From Henckelia pumila (lineage: Eukaryota > Streptophyta > Magnoliopsida > Lamiales > Gesneriaceae), in the NCBI RefSeq assembly GCF_033568475.1, contig NC_133121.1:130046375-130110374 (forward strand): a stretch of 64,000 bases of DNA. Direction: 5' to 3'. Of this stretch, positions 35,783 through 49,815 are shown one piece after another (the stretch's first letter is position 1; each line of letters begins with the position of its first letter). Under the pieces are notes generated by a model, which was not told where the DNA came from, ran no database searches, and saw nothing but the letters and a program-made list of their open reading frames with translations. Position numbers and translations under genes: made by a program.

Positions 35783-36543
35783 AGCATTTTACTATCAGCT
35801 AGGTTCATTCATAGTTTGATAGGGTTTGAATTTTTTCACCTTTCTCCATTGAATTCCACATGGCTTTTTGTAACTTCGACTTTTCCTCTATTCCTGTGTA
35901 TACGACGACCTTCTGGACATGTTTTCTATCCTATTCTTGTGTTGTCTTGTGATGAGAAAGTAAGAATCACATTACCTGATTTGTCAGTTAACCGAAACCA
36001 AGAACCTATATGTTTGGCTGTTTTTTTGTTCTCTCTCTCTCTCTCTACGAAAGCTTCAACTCTTTTGCTTCATGCTAAATAACCACAACTTGTTCAGCAA
36101 GCCAAAATGCAACAAACTACTTAAATCGAGAAATGTTTGCAGCTTATGGACTGTAGCTTTCAAGTTAATGAGCCAAGGTTTGTGAGACTGGAGTGCTTTC
36201 ATAAAAAATGATGCGTATGGGGTGAGCCATTCCCATCCTCTTCAGAAAAACTCAACTATTCAAATCACTAACATAAACAAGATTCTGTAATTCATGTTCA
36301 ACAATATTTGTTCGGTTGATTCCATTTGGATGTTTTTTTTACTTAAAACAAAAGGAACATGCTAAGGTTACATAACATCTAAGGTTAGTTTATTCTCCCA
36401 ACTTCATCTAATATGCTCATGAATAACCGGTTACATACAAAATGTACCAATGTTTCCATTTGACCTGAAACGATCTGAGCAATATTCGTTCATCCATGCC
36501 AAAAATGTATATCTCCATAGCTATAATGACGAGGAGCTCGAAA

Positions 36544-38857
36544 TCAAAAGCTGTTTTCTGAGGTCCATCCCTTCTTCTCTAGTGCTAGCCTCAAGGCCTG
36601 TGTACTTTTTTTAAATTAAAAAAACACTTATTTTCTCCTGTCACAAGTAGATTTGAACAGAATATATATGTATGCCAAATAAATGAAAGTCCCACCTTGA
36701 TTCTCTTTCTGTTTACGTCAAAGTCAAAATTCCCCAACCGGGACGCAGACCGATACTGCACTATTGATTTCTTCCCAGGAGGAAACCAGAACTCAGCATC
36801 ATCAACAAACTGAGATAAAGAAACAACGAACTAGTCAATAACAAGGTTTAAAATGTTTTAAATGAGTTGACTTAATTGCAGTATGCACATGTAAGTCTAG
36901 TTTCGATATAGTTTGAATTCAAATTCATGAAACGCTCTTTTATTACTAAAATATCTTTATGAAAATATAAAAGGAGAGGAACTGTTTCACACTTACCCCC
37001 ATGATTGGGCTTTCATACTCCACACGTACATAATCATCTGTTTTCTCTGTTATTTTTGGAGAAAAATTTTCCGGTTTCGTAGATTTTATCTGTGGAATGA
37101 AAGTAAGAACAAGCTTCACTTCCATCTATTTTGGTGACTGAAGAATCTATATGGGTTCGTATATATGTGTGTTTGTGTATCATATATGACAGGTGAGTAT
37201 TATGTTTTTACCACGTCAAGTAGCTCTTTCATCGCTTGTTCTTTACTTGCTGGATTTTTACTGCCTCGTCCCTCCTCCGGGTTATAATTCCTACAAATGT
37301 TGCACCAAAACACACGTTTTTACCATTCATAAGTTCCTAACACATACATACATATATATATACACAATTAAACACACAAAATGTTCAAATTTATTACAAT
37401 TTTCAAGTTGTATAGAAATGCACATGAGAACTTGAAATATCCAAATATAATTAGCACACCAGCAGGACCTTAACCGTTCAAACATTAATCTTTTTCAGAT
37501 GCATCTAACAGCGGACAACACCCCACTGTATGAAAGAAAAACATGGCTCTGAATTTTTGTGGAAAATTAATCAAAGGTAAACCTTGAACCCCTCTATCCC
37601 ACCTACCTAGCCATATTCATTGAGTACATCACTTTCATACCAGAAATTTGACTTGAAATTCGTACAAAGCACATACTACCTCTGTCTTGAGTTAAATTTG
37701 GCATCATCTTTCCTAGCATTTGTCTGATTCATTTACGACTTTGCATGTTTCCAAAAAGTTCATATTTTGGCTTCAAGATTGTAATGCGTCTCGCATGAAT
37801 TTCAAGACTGTAATCCAGGTCGGTTCTCATCATAATCCAAATTCATGGATCACAGTCACTTACAACCACCGTTTTTATCATAAAAAAGAATAAACATATT
37901 CAGATATGAGCTATTAAAAATTTAAAAACAAGTCAATTTAGAGTCAAGTCCAAAGGGCAAATTCACTAGAGAGTAATGTAAAATAAATAAAACTTGTAAA
38001 ATATTGCAACTAACCAAGGGGGAGCATAGTGCGAACGATCGCTAACATTCTCAGAAGTTGAAACACAATTATTGGTGGCAGGGCATAAAGCCAGTGACGG
38101 AGGGTTTTTCTGTACACCCAAGTAATTTGGCTTTGTCCCACTGCATCGTTTTTCATAAATTAAATAATTTTCTCTTCAATCATGTAACCAAATTCAGTCA
38201 ACTTGTTTCATCCAATAAAAAATAAAAAAAAATCAATTTGACACCAAATTTCAAAGCTTACTGAGGTTCAAACTCCAAACCCAACAAATAGATTTTTAAG
38301 TATCCAATGAAATCAAAATTACCAGCATAAACACTTGTGATGACTAATGACCCGGAATTTTGATCAAAATTCTTCCTTCGTTTCCCAAATATAAATATAA
38401 ATATAAATATATAAAAAAAATACAAGGAAGTGGATAAGTAAACTGCTAAAATAGAAAGATAAGCATATCCAATAATATCTAGGCATAACACTATTAAATT
38501 TCTTAAAAAATAATGAAACTGTGGATTATGCTTAAGAATTCATTTTTTCTCGAGGAACAACCTGAAATGGAAGATGGCTCCGAGAACAGCAATTTCACTA
38601 CTCCGTAATATTAATTCCCTGAAAACACAATAGTAACCAAATTAATAATCAGAATGGTAAAAATTTACTGTTTGTATTAACAATAAAATAATTCAACAAT
38701 CAGTATACCTACGACTGCTACCCCTTTGGCTAGTGCTTGGATTCTGCGGCGGATTCTTATGAGATAGAATGCGGAGGTTGATTTGACGCGATAATGAAGG
38801 TTTACGCGCGGTCCTTTCGGGGTAAAAATGGGCGTTAGGGGAAGCCATGGAAGCCAT
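36544..38857 (-). CDS. DUF1499 family protein, probable plastid protein
   Basis: Seven exons on the minus strand join in phase to 223 residues: 38857-38709, 38618-38562, 38140-38015, 37290-37212, 37089-36997, 36809-36696 and 36597-36544. The N-terminus (MASMASPNAHF, Ser/Arg-rich and poor in acids) looks like a chloroplast transit peptide, followed by a short hydrophobic stretch (IAVLGAIFHF). The DUF1499 domain follows with NPPSLALCPATNNCVST, DDYVRVEYESPIMGFVDDAEFWF and IVQYRSASRLGNFDFDVNRKRIKALR, which are the family's conserved blocks. The biochemical role of DUF1499 is not established. A longer start at 38914 is in frame, but it adds a Thr/His-repeat N-terminus from a (GT)n tract, so 38857 is preferred. 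The gene is divergent from Ku80, with 1.1 kb between start codons. Confidence 0.87.
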
Positions 38858-39947
38858 TTGAAAGAGCTTGGCTTCCGTTTGTGTGTGTGTGTGTGTTGTA
38901 AACATGTTTTCCATGTTTTATATTCTCCTTTTTACCAAGTGTAAAATATTTATTCACTTGTCAAAAAATAAAAGAAAATCAAATAGTCACCTTTTTTAAA
39001 AAAAAAAAAAAAAACCAAATTTTTAAAAGTCCCCAAATTAGTGTTTGTTTATTTGTTTTGAAAAAAATGGAAACAATTTATTGTATACACATACCAAAGG
39101 CAACAATTTTTTTGGGGTAATTATATACATTATTGTGGTAGTCTAGAGATTGCTGAAAATGCTCATAACTTTTTACTATCAATATATTCAAAATTACATA
39201 AACTAATTTTATAGTTTCAAAAATGTTCACCGCTGCCATAAAAAAAAATGTTCACAGCTATTAACTTTCCGTATTTTCAAATTTGTAACACAAGTGTATA
39301 GGAAAAAAATAGGCATCGTTTGGTTCGAGAATATGATAAATAATATTTGGATAAGTAATATAATATAATAAAAAATAAATAGAAAATGATAGTTAATTTA
39401 GTAATTGATTTGATTGATAGATTATAGTTTATTGGATTTGATTTATTGAATTTTATATTAAAAATATAAATTATCATTTTGTCTTTTTTGAGAATAAATA
39501 AAATATAAATAATATTATTTATAAAGGTAATATAATAATTTAAATTCAATGATTTGATTGATGTAAGATAAATGATTAATGATTTTATTGATGTAAAATA
39601 AATAATTAATAAATAAATAAATAATATGACGAGAAAAACGCAAAATTAAATAGTATAAGTTGTACAAGTACTAATTGTACTTGTACCAAATGGTACCTAA
39701 GACCATCACATGACTAATTGAGTAATTTCCCCACAAGTATTTAACACTTAACAGAAGTTTTGGGGTCAAATGGGGAAAATTCTCGAGCAAGCTAATCAAG
39801 TTTTGGGTCAAATTTTAATATGAAGCAATTCATATCGATCGCCGCGCCTAAGAGCAATCATCTTCGTCACCACTCTTCCCATTCTCTGTAACAATTTTTC
39901 AGGGGAAAAAGGGGCTCGAGGTATCTACTTCAAGATACTCCCTGCAA
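38858..39947. other. divergent intergenic region between DUF1499 and Ku80
   Basis: About 1.1 kb of very AT-rich DNA with a (GT)n repeat at 38880-38894 and poly-A near 38999. It must hold both promoters; no clear TATA box or motif is singled out. Confidence 0.5.
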
Positions 39948-42900
39948 ATGGCTCGAAACAAGGTATTCTTATCTTTTTTAAAAAAAAAAAAAATTTGTAA
40001 CTGGGCATGTAACTGATTTTCGTTCGAGCTGTTGATTCCAACTGTATCCTAAATCAGAACGTGTTGACTTCATTTTGTATTTGTTACTGTTCATATTTAC
40101 GTCTCATGTGATGTTTGGTGTATCAGCTCGGTGTTAGGCTTCTGTGGTTAAGGTTATGTCGTGCAGTTACGGGGATGCATTTCTTTAGCGTTTCTTGAAT
40201 AAGAAAATTAGTATGTTCTGAAATTTGAAATAAATGTGCAGTTCTTATCTTTGCGCTTCAAGTATTGATTTTGGGTTCCACCGCCTTTTGAAATGAATGT
40301 GTCATAATACTTTAGAGTGTGAATATCAGCATACATCATTTACTTGCTAGTGTGAATATCAGCATACATCATGTACTTGCTCGAACACGCCTAGTACTCG
40401 GGGTGAACCAAGAGGGTAGTAAGCAATGAACAGGGAAAGATGTTCCCCTCTTAAGAAAAAAAGATTTTAAATTTTATTTTTAGTTTCTCTAAAACACAAG
40501 TTTCAGGCCCTAAAACACATAATATTGTATTGTTGGGGTCACCCTGGCTGATAATGCTGAAAGAACATAGTCAAAAATCCGATTTTTTTCATTTGACAGG
40601 AAGGTCTAGTTTTGGTGCTTGATGTTGGTCCCTCAATGCACTCTATACTGCCGGAGATAGAAAAAGTTTGCTCCATGCTAATACAAAAGAAGGTATACAA
40701 ATTTTTATGGACTGAAGGATTAATTTCGCATTTACCAACTGTTCTAATTAATCTTCTTTTAATTCACGCAGCTTATTTTCAACAAGTATGATGAAGTGGG
40801 AGCTGTCGTGTTTGGAACAGCAGGTTTTTAAGTATTTGAGCTAGTGCAGTATATGTGAAGGCTCTATTTTTTTGGAACCACAGTTATTTTTTCTTCAGAA
40901 ATTGTAGTGGTTATGCTTGTGTTAAGTGCTCATAAACTTCATGAGTTATTTTATGATGGGGATATTAAAAATTCTGCCTACGCCATGAAGTCCAGAAGAC
41001 ATTAGAACATTTCTATCACTTCATCATTGTTCTTTTATCTCAAAATGATGTGCTTTTTTGATAATTTTTCTGTTTTGATGCGTTTAGTGAAATTATTTAT
41101 TTCATGGTTGAAAATTTCAGATTCTATAAATGACTTGACAGAAGAAGTGGGTGGATATGAAAATGTGATGGTTTTGCAAGGCATGAAGGTTGTTGACGGA
41201 GATTTTGTAGCAACTTTACAACAGCTCCCTCGAGGAACTGTACATGGTGATTGTATCCAATTTGTGGTTTTTGTTATGGTGTAGCAATCTATGTTCTTAC
41301 TCGGTTTCAGAGTTATAGTTATCAATAGGTTTTCTTTTCCATTCTTTTGTTGGTTTTACGCGAGTTTTCCTGAAAATTGGTTATTCTTCATTCAGATGTT
41401 AAAATTCTTTCTTAACGAGTGCTTGAAAACATAATTCAGTGGTTGTCAGAATTAATTTTCATTTGTATTTCATTTCTGAACAATTCATTCTTTAACATTA
41501 TTGATAGTTCTTGATGCATTTGTTGTTGGAATGGACATGCTAATCAAGAAGTATGGACCAACTAACAAGGGAAAGAAACGCATATGTCTCATAACAGACG
41601 CAGGTTCTCCTATCAAAGATTCATATGAGGGAACAAAGAAGGATCAAGTCAACACAGTTGTTTCCCAGATGGTGGCACATGGCATGAAGATGGACTGCAT
41701 AGTCGTTAGGACAAAACGAGAGTGGAATGTAGATGAGAAGATTGTGGAAGAGAATGATTCTCTATTAAATATATTTACAAATAATTCTTGCTCAAGGAAA
41801 GTGTATGTTGAGAGTCCAACTTCATTATTAGGTGCTCTCAGAACTCGTAATATTTCTCCTGTTACTACATATCGAGGTGATTTTGAGCTGAGCTCTAAAA
41901 CGAAAATAAAGGTGAGACCAGCGGATGGTGCTAAAAATTTCATCTGTTGTTCTACTCCAGTTTACTTTCCTTGTGAGAACGTACATTGTGATTTCCAATT
42001 TTCCCTGCTTATTCACTTGGGATAAGATGGCATCCTGGAAAAAATGTACGTTGCCATTAATTTTTTAATGACCAGGTAAATATCTTTTATGATTTCTTGC
42101 TAGTTTTGCTTAATCATATTTCATATCGTGCAATTGGTAAGTACTTCACTGTTCCAAAGAGAATGTTTCCGAATCTTGTTTCGAGATTTGATGTTGTGGG
42201 TGTATCATTTACAAATGATAAGATATGGGTTGTAGAAATTGTATCTGATGATCTGTGATTTCTCATAGCTTTTGATGACCATTCCATCTAATGCTTTATG
42301 ATGTTAGAGATTTTTTTGATCTAGATGTTATCGGTTTACAAATGATTACATGGTTTGCAGTACTTGAATGTGATCATGTGAGATATCATAGCTTTTGATA
42401 ACCACTGATAACTTTAAGATGCTAAGGTGGAAATATAAGGTCCTCAGTCTTCAGAACACATTCCTTTTTAGAGGACTATTCTTTGAATCCCATGCTTGTG
42501 GCTTCCCTCATGTTTCTTTTGTCATATCTGTTGACCTACTACAGGTTTAAGTTATAAGTGAGTAGAGGCAGCAGCTAACAAGTAATGTTTTAATTTCTTT
42601 AACACAGTATTTCTAGGACATGTTAATCAGTGATCCATGGTTGCATAATTTCGTTCGATTTCAATTATGCTGTTTTATGCATTTGTATATGATTTTTAAT
42701 TGTTCTCCGCTTCAAACCTGTTTTAGCTACGTTAACGTTGACATTATTATCTATCAAAACAATAATCCTTCTGCTTTGGGTTGATGTTAGGTATGGGTCT
42801 ACAAGAAAACTTCCGAAGAGAAATTTCCCTCGTTAAAAAAGTATTCTGATAAAGCACCTCTGACAGATAAATTTGCCACACATGAAATTAAGGTTGATTA

Positions 42901-45027
42901 TGAATACAAAAGTGTTGCAGACCCTGATAGAGTTGTGCCACCTGAACAAAGGATCAAAGGTTACCGCTATGGTCCGCAAGTTGTTCCAATCTCATCTGCT
43001 GAGTGGGAGGCCGTAAAGTTCAAACCGGAGAAAGGTGTGAAGCTTCTCGGTTTTACCGACAAAGCAAATATCATGCGGTAAATTCAAGTGGCTCCTTGTT
43101 ATACCCAAATGATTTAAGTTAGTTGCTATATTGATGTTCAGAAATTATTTTTTTCTTTTTTGGCAATTTTCTCCATCAATACACATTGAAAGACACTATT
43201 ATATGAGAGATGTCAACATCTTCATTGCCGAACCTGGAAATACAAGGGCCATTCTTGCAGTTTCTGCACTAGCTAGATCAATGCGGGAAATGAACAAAGT
43301 TGCCATTATCCGCTGTGTTTGGAGACAAGGGCAGGCCAATGTTGTTGTTGGGGTGCTAACACCAAATTTGTCTGAGAAAAATAATATCGTAAGTCATCAG
43401 GAATAAAGGGGGATTATACTTGCTACCTTGACTTTGACCAAGTCTTGTCTGGTTACCACCAGCTACCAAGCCTTTGGTTTTTTGCTTTGAATTTAAATTT
43501 ATCTTATCAATCTACCTCATATTTTCTTATTTTTTTGCAGCCTGATTCGTTTTACTTCAATGTTCTTCCGTTTGCTGAGGATGTCAGGGAGTTCCAATTT
43601 CCATCTTTTGACAAGATGCCTCCATCGATGCAGCCAAATGACCAACAGCAAGAGGCGGCAGATAAGTTTGTCCAGCTGCTCGATCTTGCTCCAACTGGAA
43701 GTGAGGAAGTCTTGCTACCCAACTTCACTCCAAATCCTGTTCTAGAGGTAGTTAACAATAATATCTGTTTTGTCTTGATAAGTACATCAAAGAATGTGAA
43801 AATGTTTCAATTGATTCCATGTCAATATTCTTACTTCTTTTTTGTTTCTTGGACCAACATTTGGACATTGAGTTTCTACTGCTTGCGGAAGATAAGAATA
43901 TATTTAATGAAGAGAGAAATGTCTTTTGCATGATATCGTAATGCTTTTTCTCGGGGTTTTTGTTTTTGGAATATTATCCCTCATAATAGTGTTCCACGAA
44001 TGTTACAGCGCTATTATCGTTGTCTTGAATTGAAATCTAAAGACCAAAATGCAAGCGTTCCTCCCCTTGATGAAACCCTTAGAAAGATAACAGAACCTGA
44101 TCCTGAACTTCTCTCTCGAAACAGAGCTGTAACTGATGGATTTCAAAGGTCCTTTGAACTCAAAGAGCATCCAAAGGTTATTTTTATAATTATTTTTGTT
44201 TTCGTACCAGTTTCTTGACAAGTCTCAGAAATCTCAACCTGGTCTATGCTGCAGTTGAAGAAATCATCTCGAAAATTATTAACTGAGAAAACATCTGGAT
44301 CAAACCATGAAGTAGAAGGTGCTACCACTGATGGCCAAGCCATGGACGCCATTGAATATACATCTGATGTCAAGGTTGAGAAAATAGGCAGTTCCAATCC
44401 TGTTCAAGATTTTGAGGCCATTATATCTCGCAGAGATGGTCCACAATGGGTTAACCATGCAATTCAGAATATGAAACATAAGATTATTGACTTAGTCGAG
44501 AATTCTTTTGAAGGAGATGCTTATCAGACAGCACTCGAGTGCTTGGTTTCCCTGCGAAGAGGTTGCATTCTTGAGCAGGTACGAATTACGATTCCCCATC
44601 TCTGTGTTGGATATGTTTCTTAGTTTTACATAATTCTTAAATGGTTTGTGAGAACTGAGAAAATTCGTTGAATGTGATACAATGTCAAGAATGTTTGAAA
44701 CTTTAGGAACCAAAACAGTTCAATGACTTATTGCGCCATCTCCACAAATTATGCCAAGAGAGGGACCTCAAAAGCTTCATTGAATTTTTGGCAGTCCATG
44801 AAGTAGTTCTAATAAGCAACACTGAAGCAGCTGAGAGGTCTGAACTTATCATTGTCTTCTGTTTGTTCTTTATTATAACCTCTTGCTGTCATCCTTTTTG
44901 GGTCAAAGACAACCAAAATGTCAGCTGCTAATCTGGTTATTTTTGTTTGTCAATCAGTGATGTTTCAGAGAGCGAAGCCAGAAGCTTGATGGTGAAGAAG
45001 GAGCCAAAAGCTGAGGAAAGAATCTGA
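39948..45027 (+). CDS. KU80: Ku80 subunit of the Ku heterodimer (ATP-dependent DNA helicase 2 subunit 2)
   Basis: Twelve exons join in phase to 692 residues: 39948-39962, 40600-40692, 40772-40823, 41121-41252, 41508-41911, 42791-43077, 43193-43388, 43541-43747, 44009-44176, 44255-44578, 44707-44837 and 44958-45027. Ku80 pairs with Ku70 to bind DNA ends in non-homologous end joining and to protect telomeres. A von Willebrand A-like domain starts immediately (EGLVLVLDVGPSM). It includes GDFLDAFVVGMDMLIKKYG and KKRICLITDAGSP. The Ku core beta-barrel covers TYRGDFEL, KVDYEYK and IKGYRYGPQVVPIS up to FIAEPGNTRAILAVSALARSM. The helical C-terminal arm follows. The Ku_PK_bind-type region lies in exons 10-11 (WVNHAIQNMKHKIIDLVENSFEG). 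The length is close to other plant Ku80 proteins. I saw no break or missing block. Confidence 0.95.
40316..40381 (+). repeat. 33-bp tandem duplication in Ku80 intron 1
   Basis: Two adjacent copies of a unit starting AGTGTGAATATCAGCATAC differ at one base (40316-40348 and 40349-40381). The duplication is local and intronic, with no coding effect. Confidence 0.85.
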
Positions 45028-45468
45028 GGCAAAAATCGTAATGGATGAACTGGGGAATGGTTATTTTGTTTAGCCATATTTTGAATTTTGAGAGATAACG
45101 ATTAAGCTCTGTAATTAAAAAAAAAAAAAAGAGATAGTGACGAGCCATTTTGCCTTTTGTGTCTTTGATATAGAATATGTCCACTTATTACTTCACAATC
45201 TAAAATTTAAGAAAATTTCATTTGAAATTCGTTAAAACTTTTCACGAAGAACAATATCATGAAGAAGTATTCTACAAGTCTTTCTATCGCCCTTAAATTT
45301 ATTTGTACACAATAAAAGAAACTGATAGGTGGCAATGCCTGCAGAGATTTTAAATTGGACCTTCAGCTTCAGACCCCGTTTCCTGCTTCTTCCCTGCTTC
45401 CTCATTTCTTCCATCACTTTCTAACGACAAGGAATCGAGAAGTAAAGCAGATAAAAAACACGAGTTCA

Positions 45469-48400
45469 TCAACGTACATTAACCAACTCGATATAATACA
45501 CGAGCCATGAGTTAGGTGGCACAATTTCTCCCACTCCCTGACTTCCGAAACTGCATCACACGTATAAGAACCTTTTTAACAATATGAAATGCACACCATA
45601 CATTTGAAATAAAAAGATGAAACAAAATGGGATATATGAGAAAAAGGCAGAATATCATCTATGGCAAAGAACATTAAACATACCCCATAGATGGTGGGAT
45701 TATGAGTTTCCTCTTATCACCAATGCGCATACCTGAGCACATTACAATTTACATGTTATGATAAACAGATGAACATGGAGGTTGAAGGCGAAGAAGAGAT
45801 TCATAACTCAAGAGTAATGTAAGAAGTAGACTACTTAGTTCTCAAAGCAACTACCATCAATACCGAAGTTCCATCCATCAATAAATTCTTCATCACCTAA
45901 ATCATGATCAAACAATGACGTTAAGCACGTCAACAAACATCATTTCATTTTTTTCGGATATCAGAAGAAAACAATCCGGGTAGAAGCAGTAAAAGATTAC
46001 CTAGACGACAGCTACAAGCAGTGCCTCCCATATTTGAGTTGAACACTTTCCCACTCTCTTTTAACATGGCAGTGTAGAAAACTTTTATCTGATCCAAGAT
46101 TCATTGCAGCCGTAGTCAGTGATACGACAAAAAAAATCAATCCAACCTAGAAGGCATACATGAAAACATGGTAATTAAAGGTCTCCCTTTCAACAAGTAT
46201 ACCAACAATACCTTTTTCCCAACTGCAGCAGTTTTTCCATCTGGTGGCCCCTGAGCCAATTCTTCAATGATCAACCCATTTGATAAGGACGTCTTTTTAA
46301 CTTGCATGACATTTTCCATCTGATCCTCATGTTTCATGACCAATTTTTCCTGATTACTTTTCATATCCATATCCATGTCCCCCTCGCCTTTAGCTTTCTT
46401 CTTCCCCTTTTTCTTAATTTTCTTCTTAGGTGGACTGTAAGCAACAAGTAACACATTATATGCTGATACTTGTAAATGAAGAAAAAATTTTCATGTAATT
46501 AAGCAATGGAAGATTTATGTTGAAAATGCAGGAATTGTCTGAGGCACTCAGTCATCAATCAACGATCCACTCATCACGAATATGTGCTGGCGGACATTCA
46601 ATGCCAAGAAAAAAAAAAGCACTACCTGAATGACAAGATTTATTTTTGTTCCTGGTTCAAAGCAGTCTCAATTTTATCCTTGCATTTTACTTAAATAAAT
46701 AAATAAAATTGAACATATCTGTTATTCAAACCAATTACCTTTATCAACGAATCAGTATCCATTTATGGGGGAAAAAACAGAAACTCAAGATGCCCTTGTT
46801 TGAAGTTTCGAAAAGAACAATAAACTTTTTACCTCACCCGCATATTGCATTTGATGTGTCAGCTGGAGGAATGACTACTTGGTAAAACGAAATCCTAAAC
46901 AAATAAAAGCATTCAAGATGAGATAATAACTTATCCATCGGTTGTTCCTGATGTTCTCCATTTGTGGTCAGCAGAATCTTTGCTGTATTTCCATCACATA
47001 ACAAGCCATGGTCGAATTCATTATCTTTAGGAGTATTATCACATTTCCCACCAATTTCTTCAGCACTCGCCTTTTTCAACAGAAGTTCTTCTGTTCTATC
47101 CTTTGATTCTCGACCATTTTCAGTGCCAAATTCAAGAGACGGCACCCGAAAATTACAATCAATATCACAGCTTGAGTATGCAATATAAGAAGAGACGAAA
47201 CTGATTAGGGCCAACGATAAGAAATTAAGAATTACCAGTGAACAAGAAACTTGTGCTTTTCACCAGCACAAGAAAATAAAGATGCACCAATGATAAACAG
47301 ATTAAAGAAACAATGTTCTTACAGATTAATGGAGGACTCAACTTCTTGAACTTTTTTGACCCCAAGAACACACTGATCATTGCCAATTTCAAATCCAAGA
47401 TTTTTCTCCTCCTGCAAGGAATGCTTTCTTCTCTTCCTTTTTGGTTTTGTACTGATCTCGAGACCCAGAGAGGCAGCAATAATAAGACAGATAGCCAGTC
47501 AGCTGAATGTATAAGTTCGGAAAACAAGAAATACATAGAGTAGGTAAATAGCACACTTGTGAAAATCAAGCAATTCACTATAGTCATTCTCATTGCTCAT
47601 AGGAAGACATCGGTTGATGATTGTGGCTTCTCCTTTACTTCCATCGACCTTATCATCAGCTAAGCACTTCTCGTAGTTATCAACAATTTTCTCAAGAATA
47701 TTTACTTTCTCGGGTCCTTCACTCTTTTCAATATTGACCCATCCTTTATCATCTAATCCCATCATTGCTTCTCTGCATAAGTATTTGAATTAAGGACCTA
47801 AACTTACATAATCAGCATGTCCTTAAAGGATCTAGTTTGTGTGTTGTGCTAACACTCCTCTCAATTTCAGGCATAGAATACTGAATAAAGTAATATGTTT
47901 GGTTTCTGACATAACTTATGGCCTTATTACCTTCCAGATTTGCCGCTTATTTCAGGATCAACCTTTTCAGTTGCTTTGCTGCCACAGTTAACACTGTCAT
48001 CAGCTTTTTCGCCTAGTTTTACAAGTACCTGAGCAATATTTTCAGCATCATCTGACATAGTTGTCTCCAAACATCTTCTACTCTTTACCACAGATAGAAG
48101 ATAGCCATGCTCATCTTCTGTTTTATGTGTTTCATCACCATCTGTCTGAATTTCTTGGTTTCCCTTTCCAAGTTGTTTACAGCGCTGCTTTGTGTCATTT
48201 GGTGCATTTTTTTTTTGCGCAGAATCATCCACTGCTTGAACAAAAACACGGTTCTAAATGTAAGTTGAAACATCATAATAAATATGTTTAAAGCCTTACT
48301 TGATGATGAACCATCACAATAGCCATCACACACAAAGCAAGGCTTTGTATATTGTGTTCCCAGATGTATAGCAAAAATCTAATATAAAATAAACCTATTA

Positions 48401-49815
48401 TATTGGACCCATTTGTGAAAGTATTGTATTTAAATTCTCTAGATAGGATATTTATTGCTCGTCCCTTGATAAATGAAACCCATTCATATCAAAATATAAA
48501 CTGTTGCAGTTAATATATCCACCACTAGCATTAAAGATATAAAAGAAAAAAAAATACCTTTAAGGCTTAAAACAGGGGCCGAATGGGAAACTTGTAATGC
48601 AACGTCGTCAATAAAACTATCATCATATTTATCATCATCACTGCAGAAACTAGACCCCTCTGTATGAGTGTGTTCTATATCCACTCCATTTGATTCTCTA
48701 TTCAGTCGAAGTAAAGGAAATCTGAGAAGTGAGAATACATAAGTTAACTAAACTAAAGCTCGACACTAACAGAGCAATGAATTCCTATCCAAGAAAAATC
48801 TTCATAACCATGATCCAAAGTTTGAAAATTTCTATTTGGCCTCAAGGGAACTTTGAAATCATCGCAAATTGACCTGTAAAATGACAATAAATGATAGCTA
48901 AATTGTAAACATAAACGCCATCTGATGAAAGTGCTCCTCAGAATTAAAGAAAAATAGAGAACTAAAAAAAGATACGTATCACTTTCATGATTTAACTTGT
49001 GATTTTTCTGGAGATAATAGCCAGTGAGGTAAACACTTTGTGGTCCATTAACAGAAAAAAACACATCGTCTGCTTCCTCAAACTCCAAATCCAAGTGGCA
49101 TGACTCTGTTTTATTGGGCAGCAAAGCACAGAGTAAGACTGGCCTCCGGTTACCCACATTACATTGTACTTGTACAACACCTTTCCGTGTAGAATTGCCA
49201 ATAGCCAGTGTTGCCTGAACAATAAATCACAGCATAGCCAATACAATGAGTTCCGTTAAATTTTACCAAATAAATCAAACGAAAAAAATAAAGGATAAAT
49301 GCATACACAGTGCACCATGCATAACTTCTATGATAGACTTATGATTAAAAAACTGATGGAACAAAAAACATAAAATTATCCTCGCTCAGGCATAAACTAA
49401 AGCAAAACGAATTGCTGTTTTCTCTTTTTGGTTCGATAGGAGTTAGTACCTGGGAAATCCGGAGCCTTCCCTTAGACTTTTCACAACAATGAGTAAACGG
49501 CTTTCCGGGCTTTACCTCAATGCCTAAAACACAACAACAAATTAAAAATGTTTTTTTTTTTTTTGCCTTTCCAGAAAAATGACATCAACCAAACCCATAA
49601 AAGCACATACAAAAATCCAAAAAAAAAAAAAACAACAACAACAACTATTCATCGCCCATCTCCTACTAACTCAAAAACAAATAACATCAAACTTGAAACA
49701 ATTGACAGCCTCAAGTAAGTAACAAAAAACTTTAATAAAAATGCTGAAATTTTACACAATAAACACTATCGGTAAAAAGTTGGCATAAGAAAAAGAGCTC
49801 ACCCCAGAAAGCCAT
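45469..49815 (-). CDS. FKBP43: FKBP43-like nuclear peptidyl-prolyl cis-trans isomerase
   Basis: Thirteen exons on the minus strand join in phase to 619 residues: 49815-49803, 49523-49450, 49214-48976, 48721-48558, 48231-47931, 47772-47557, 47451-47323, 47170-46931, 46434-46212, 46088-46001, 45896-45855, 45732-45684 and 45550-45469. The N-terminus MAFWGIEVKPGKPF with CNVGNRRPVLLCALLP is the nucleoplasmin-like domain of plant FKBP43/FKBP53, which act in histone binding and gene silencing. The middle is long, acidic and Lys-rich, with clear nuclear signals (KPKRKRRK and PPKKKIKKKGKKK). The C-terminal FKBP domain has GPPDGKTAAVGKK, KVFYTAMLKESGKVFNSN, DEEFIDGWNFGIDGM, RIGDKRKLIIPPSMGFG and VPPNSWLVYYIELV. 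The middle is longer than in the Arabidopsis proteins as I remember them. The splice site joining exons 6 and 7 was chosen by phase and is the least certain. The gene is convergent with Ku80. Confidence 0.88.

Noticed and set aside
45232-45417. C-terminal extension or extra exon of the FKBP43-like gene
   Set aside because: The FKBP domain ends normally, with an in-frame TGA at 45471-45469 right after the conserved ELV segment. No splice is needed.
48753-48880. Additional FKBP43 exon after an acceptor at about 48875 (SICDDFKVPLRPN)
   Set aside because: No donor in the stretch gives the right phase to the next exon. Skipping it joins flanking exons in frame.
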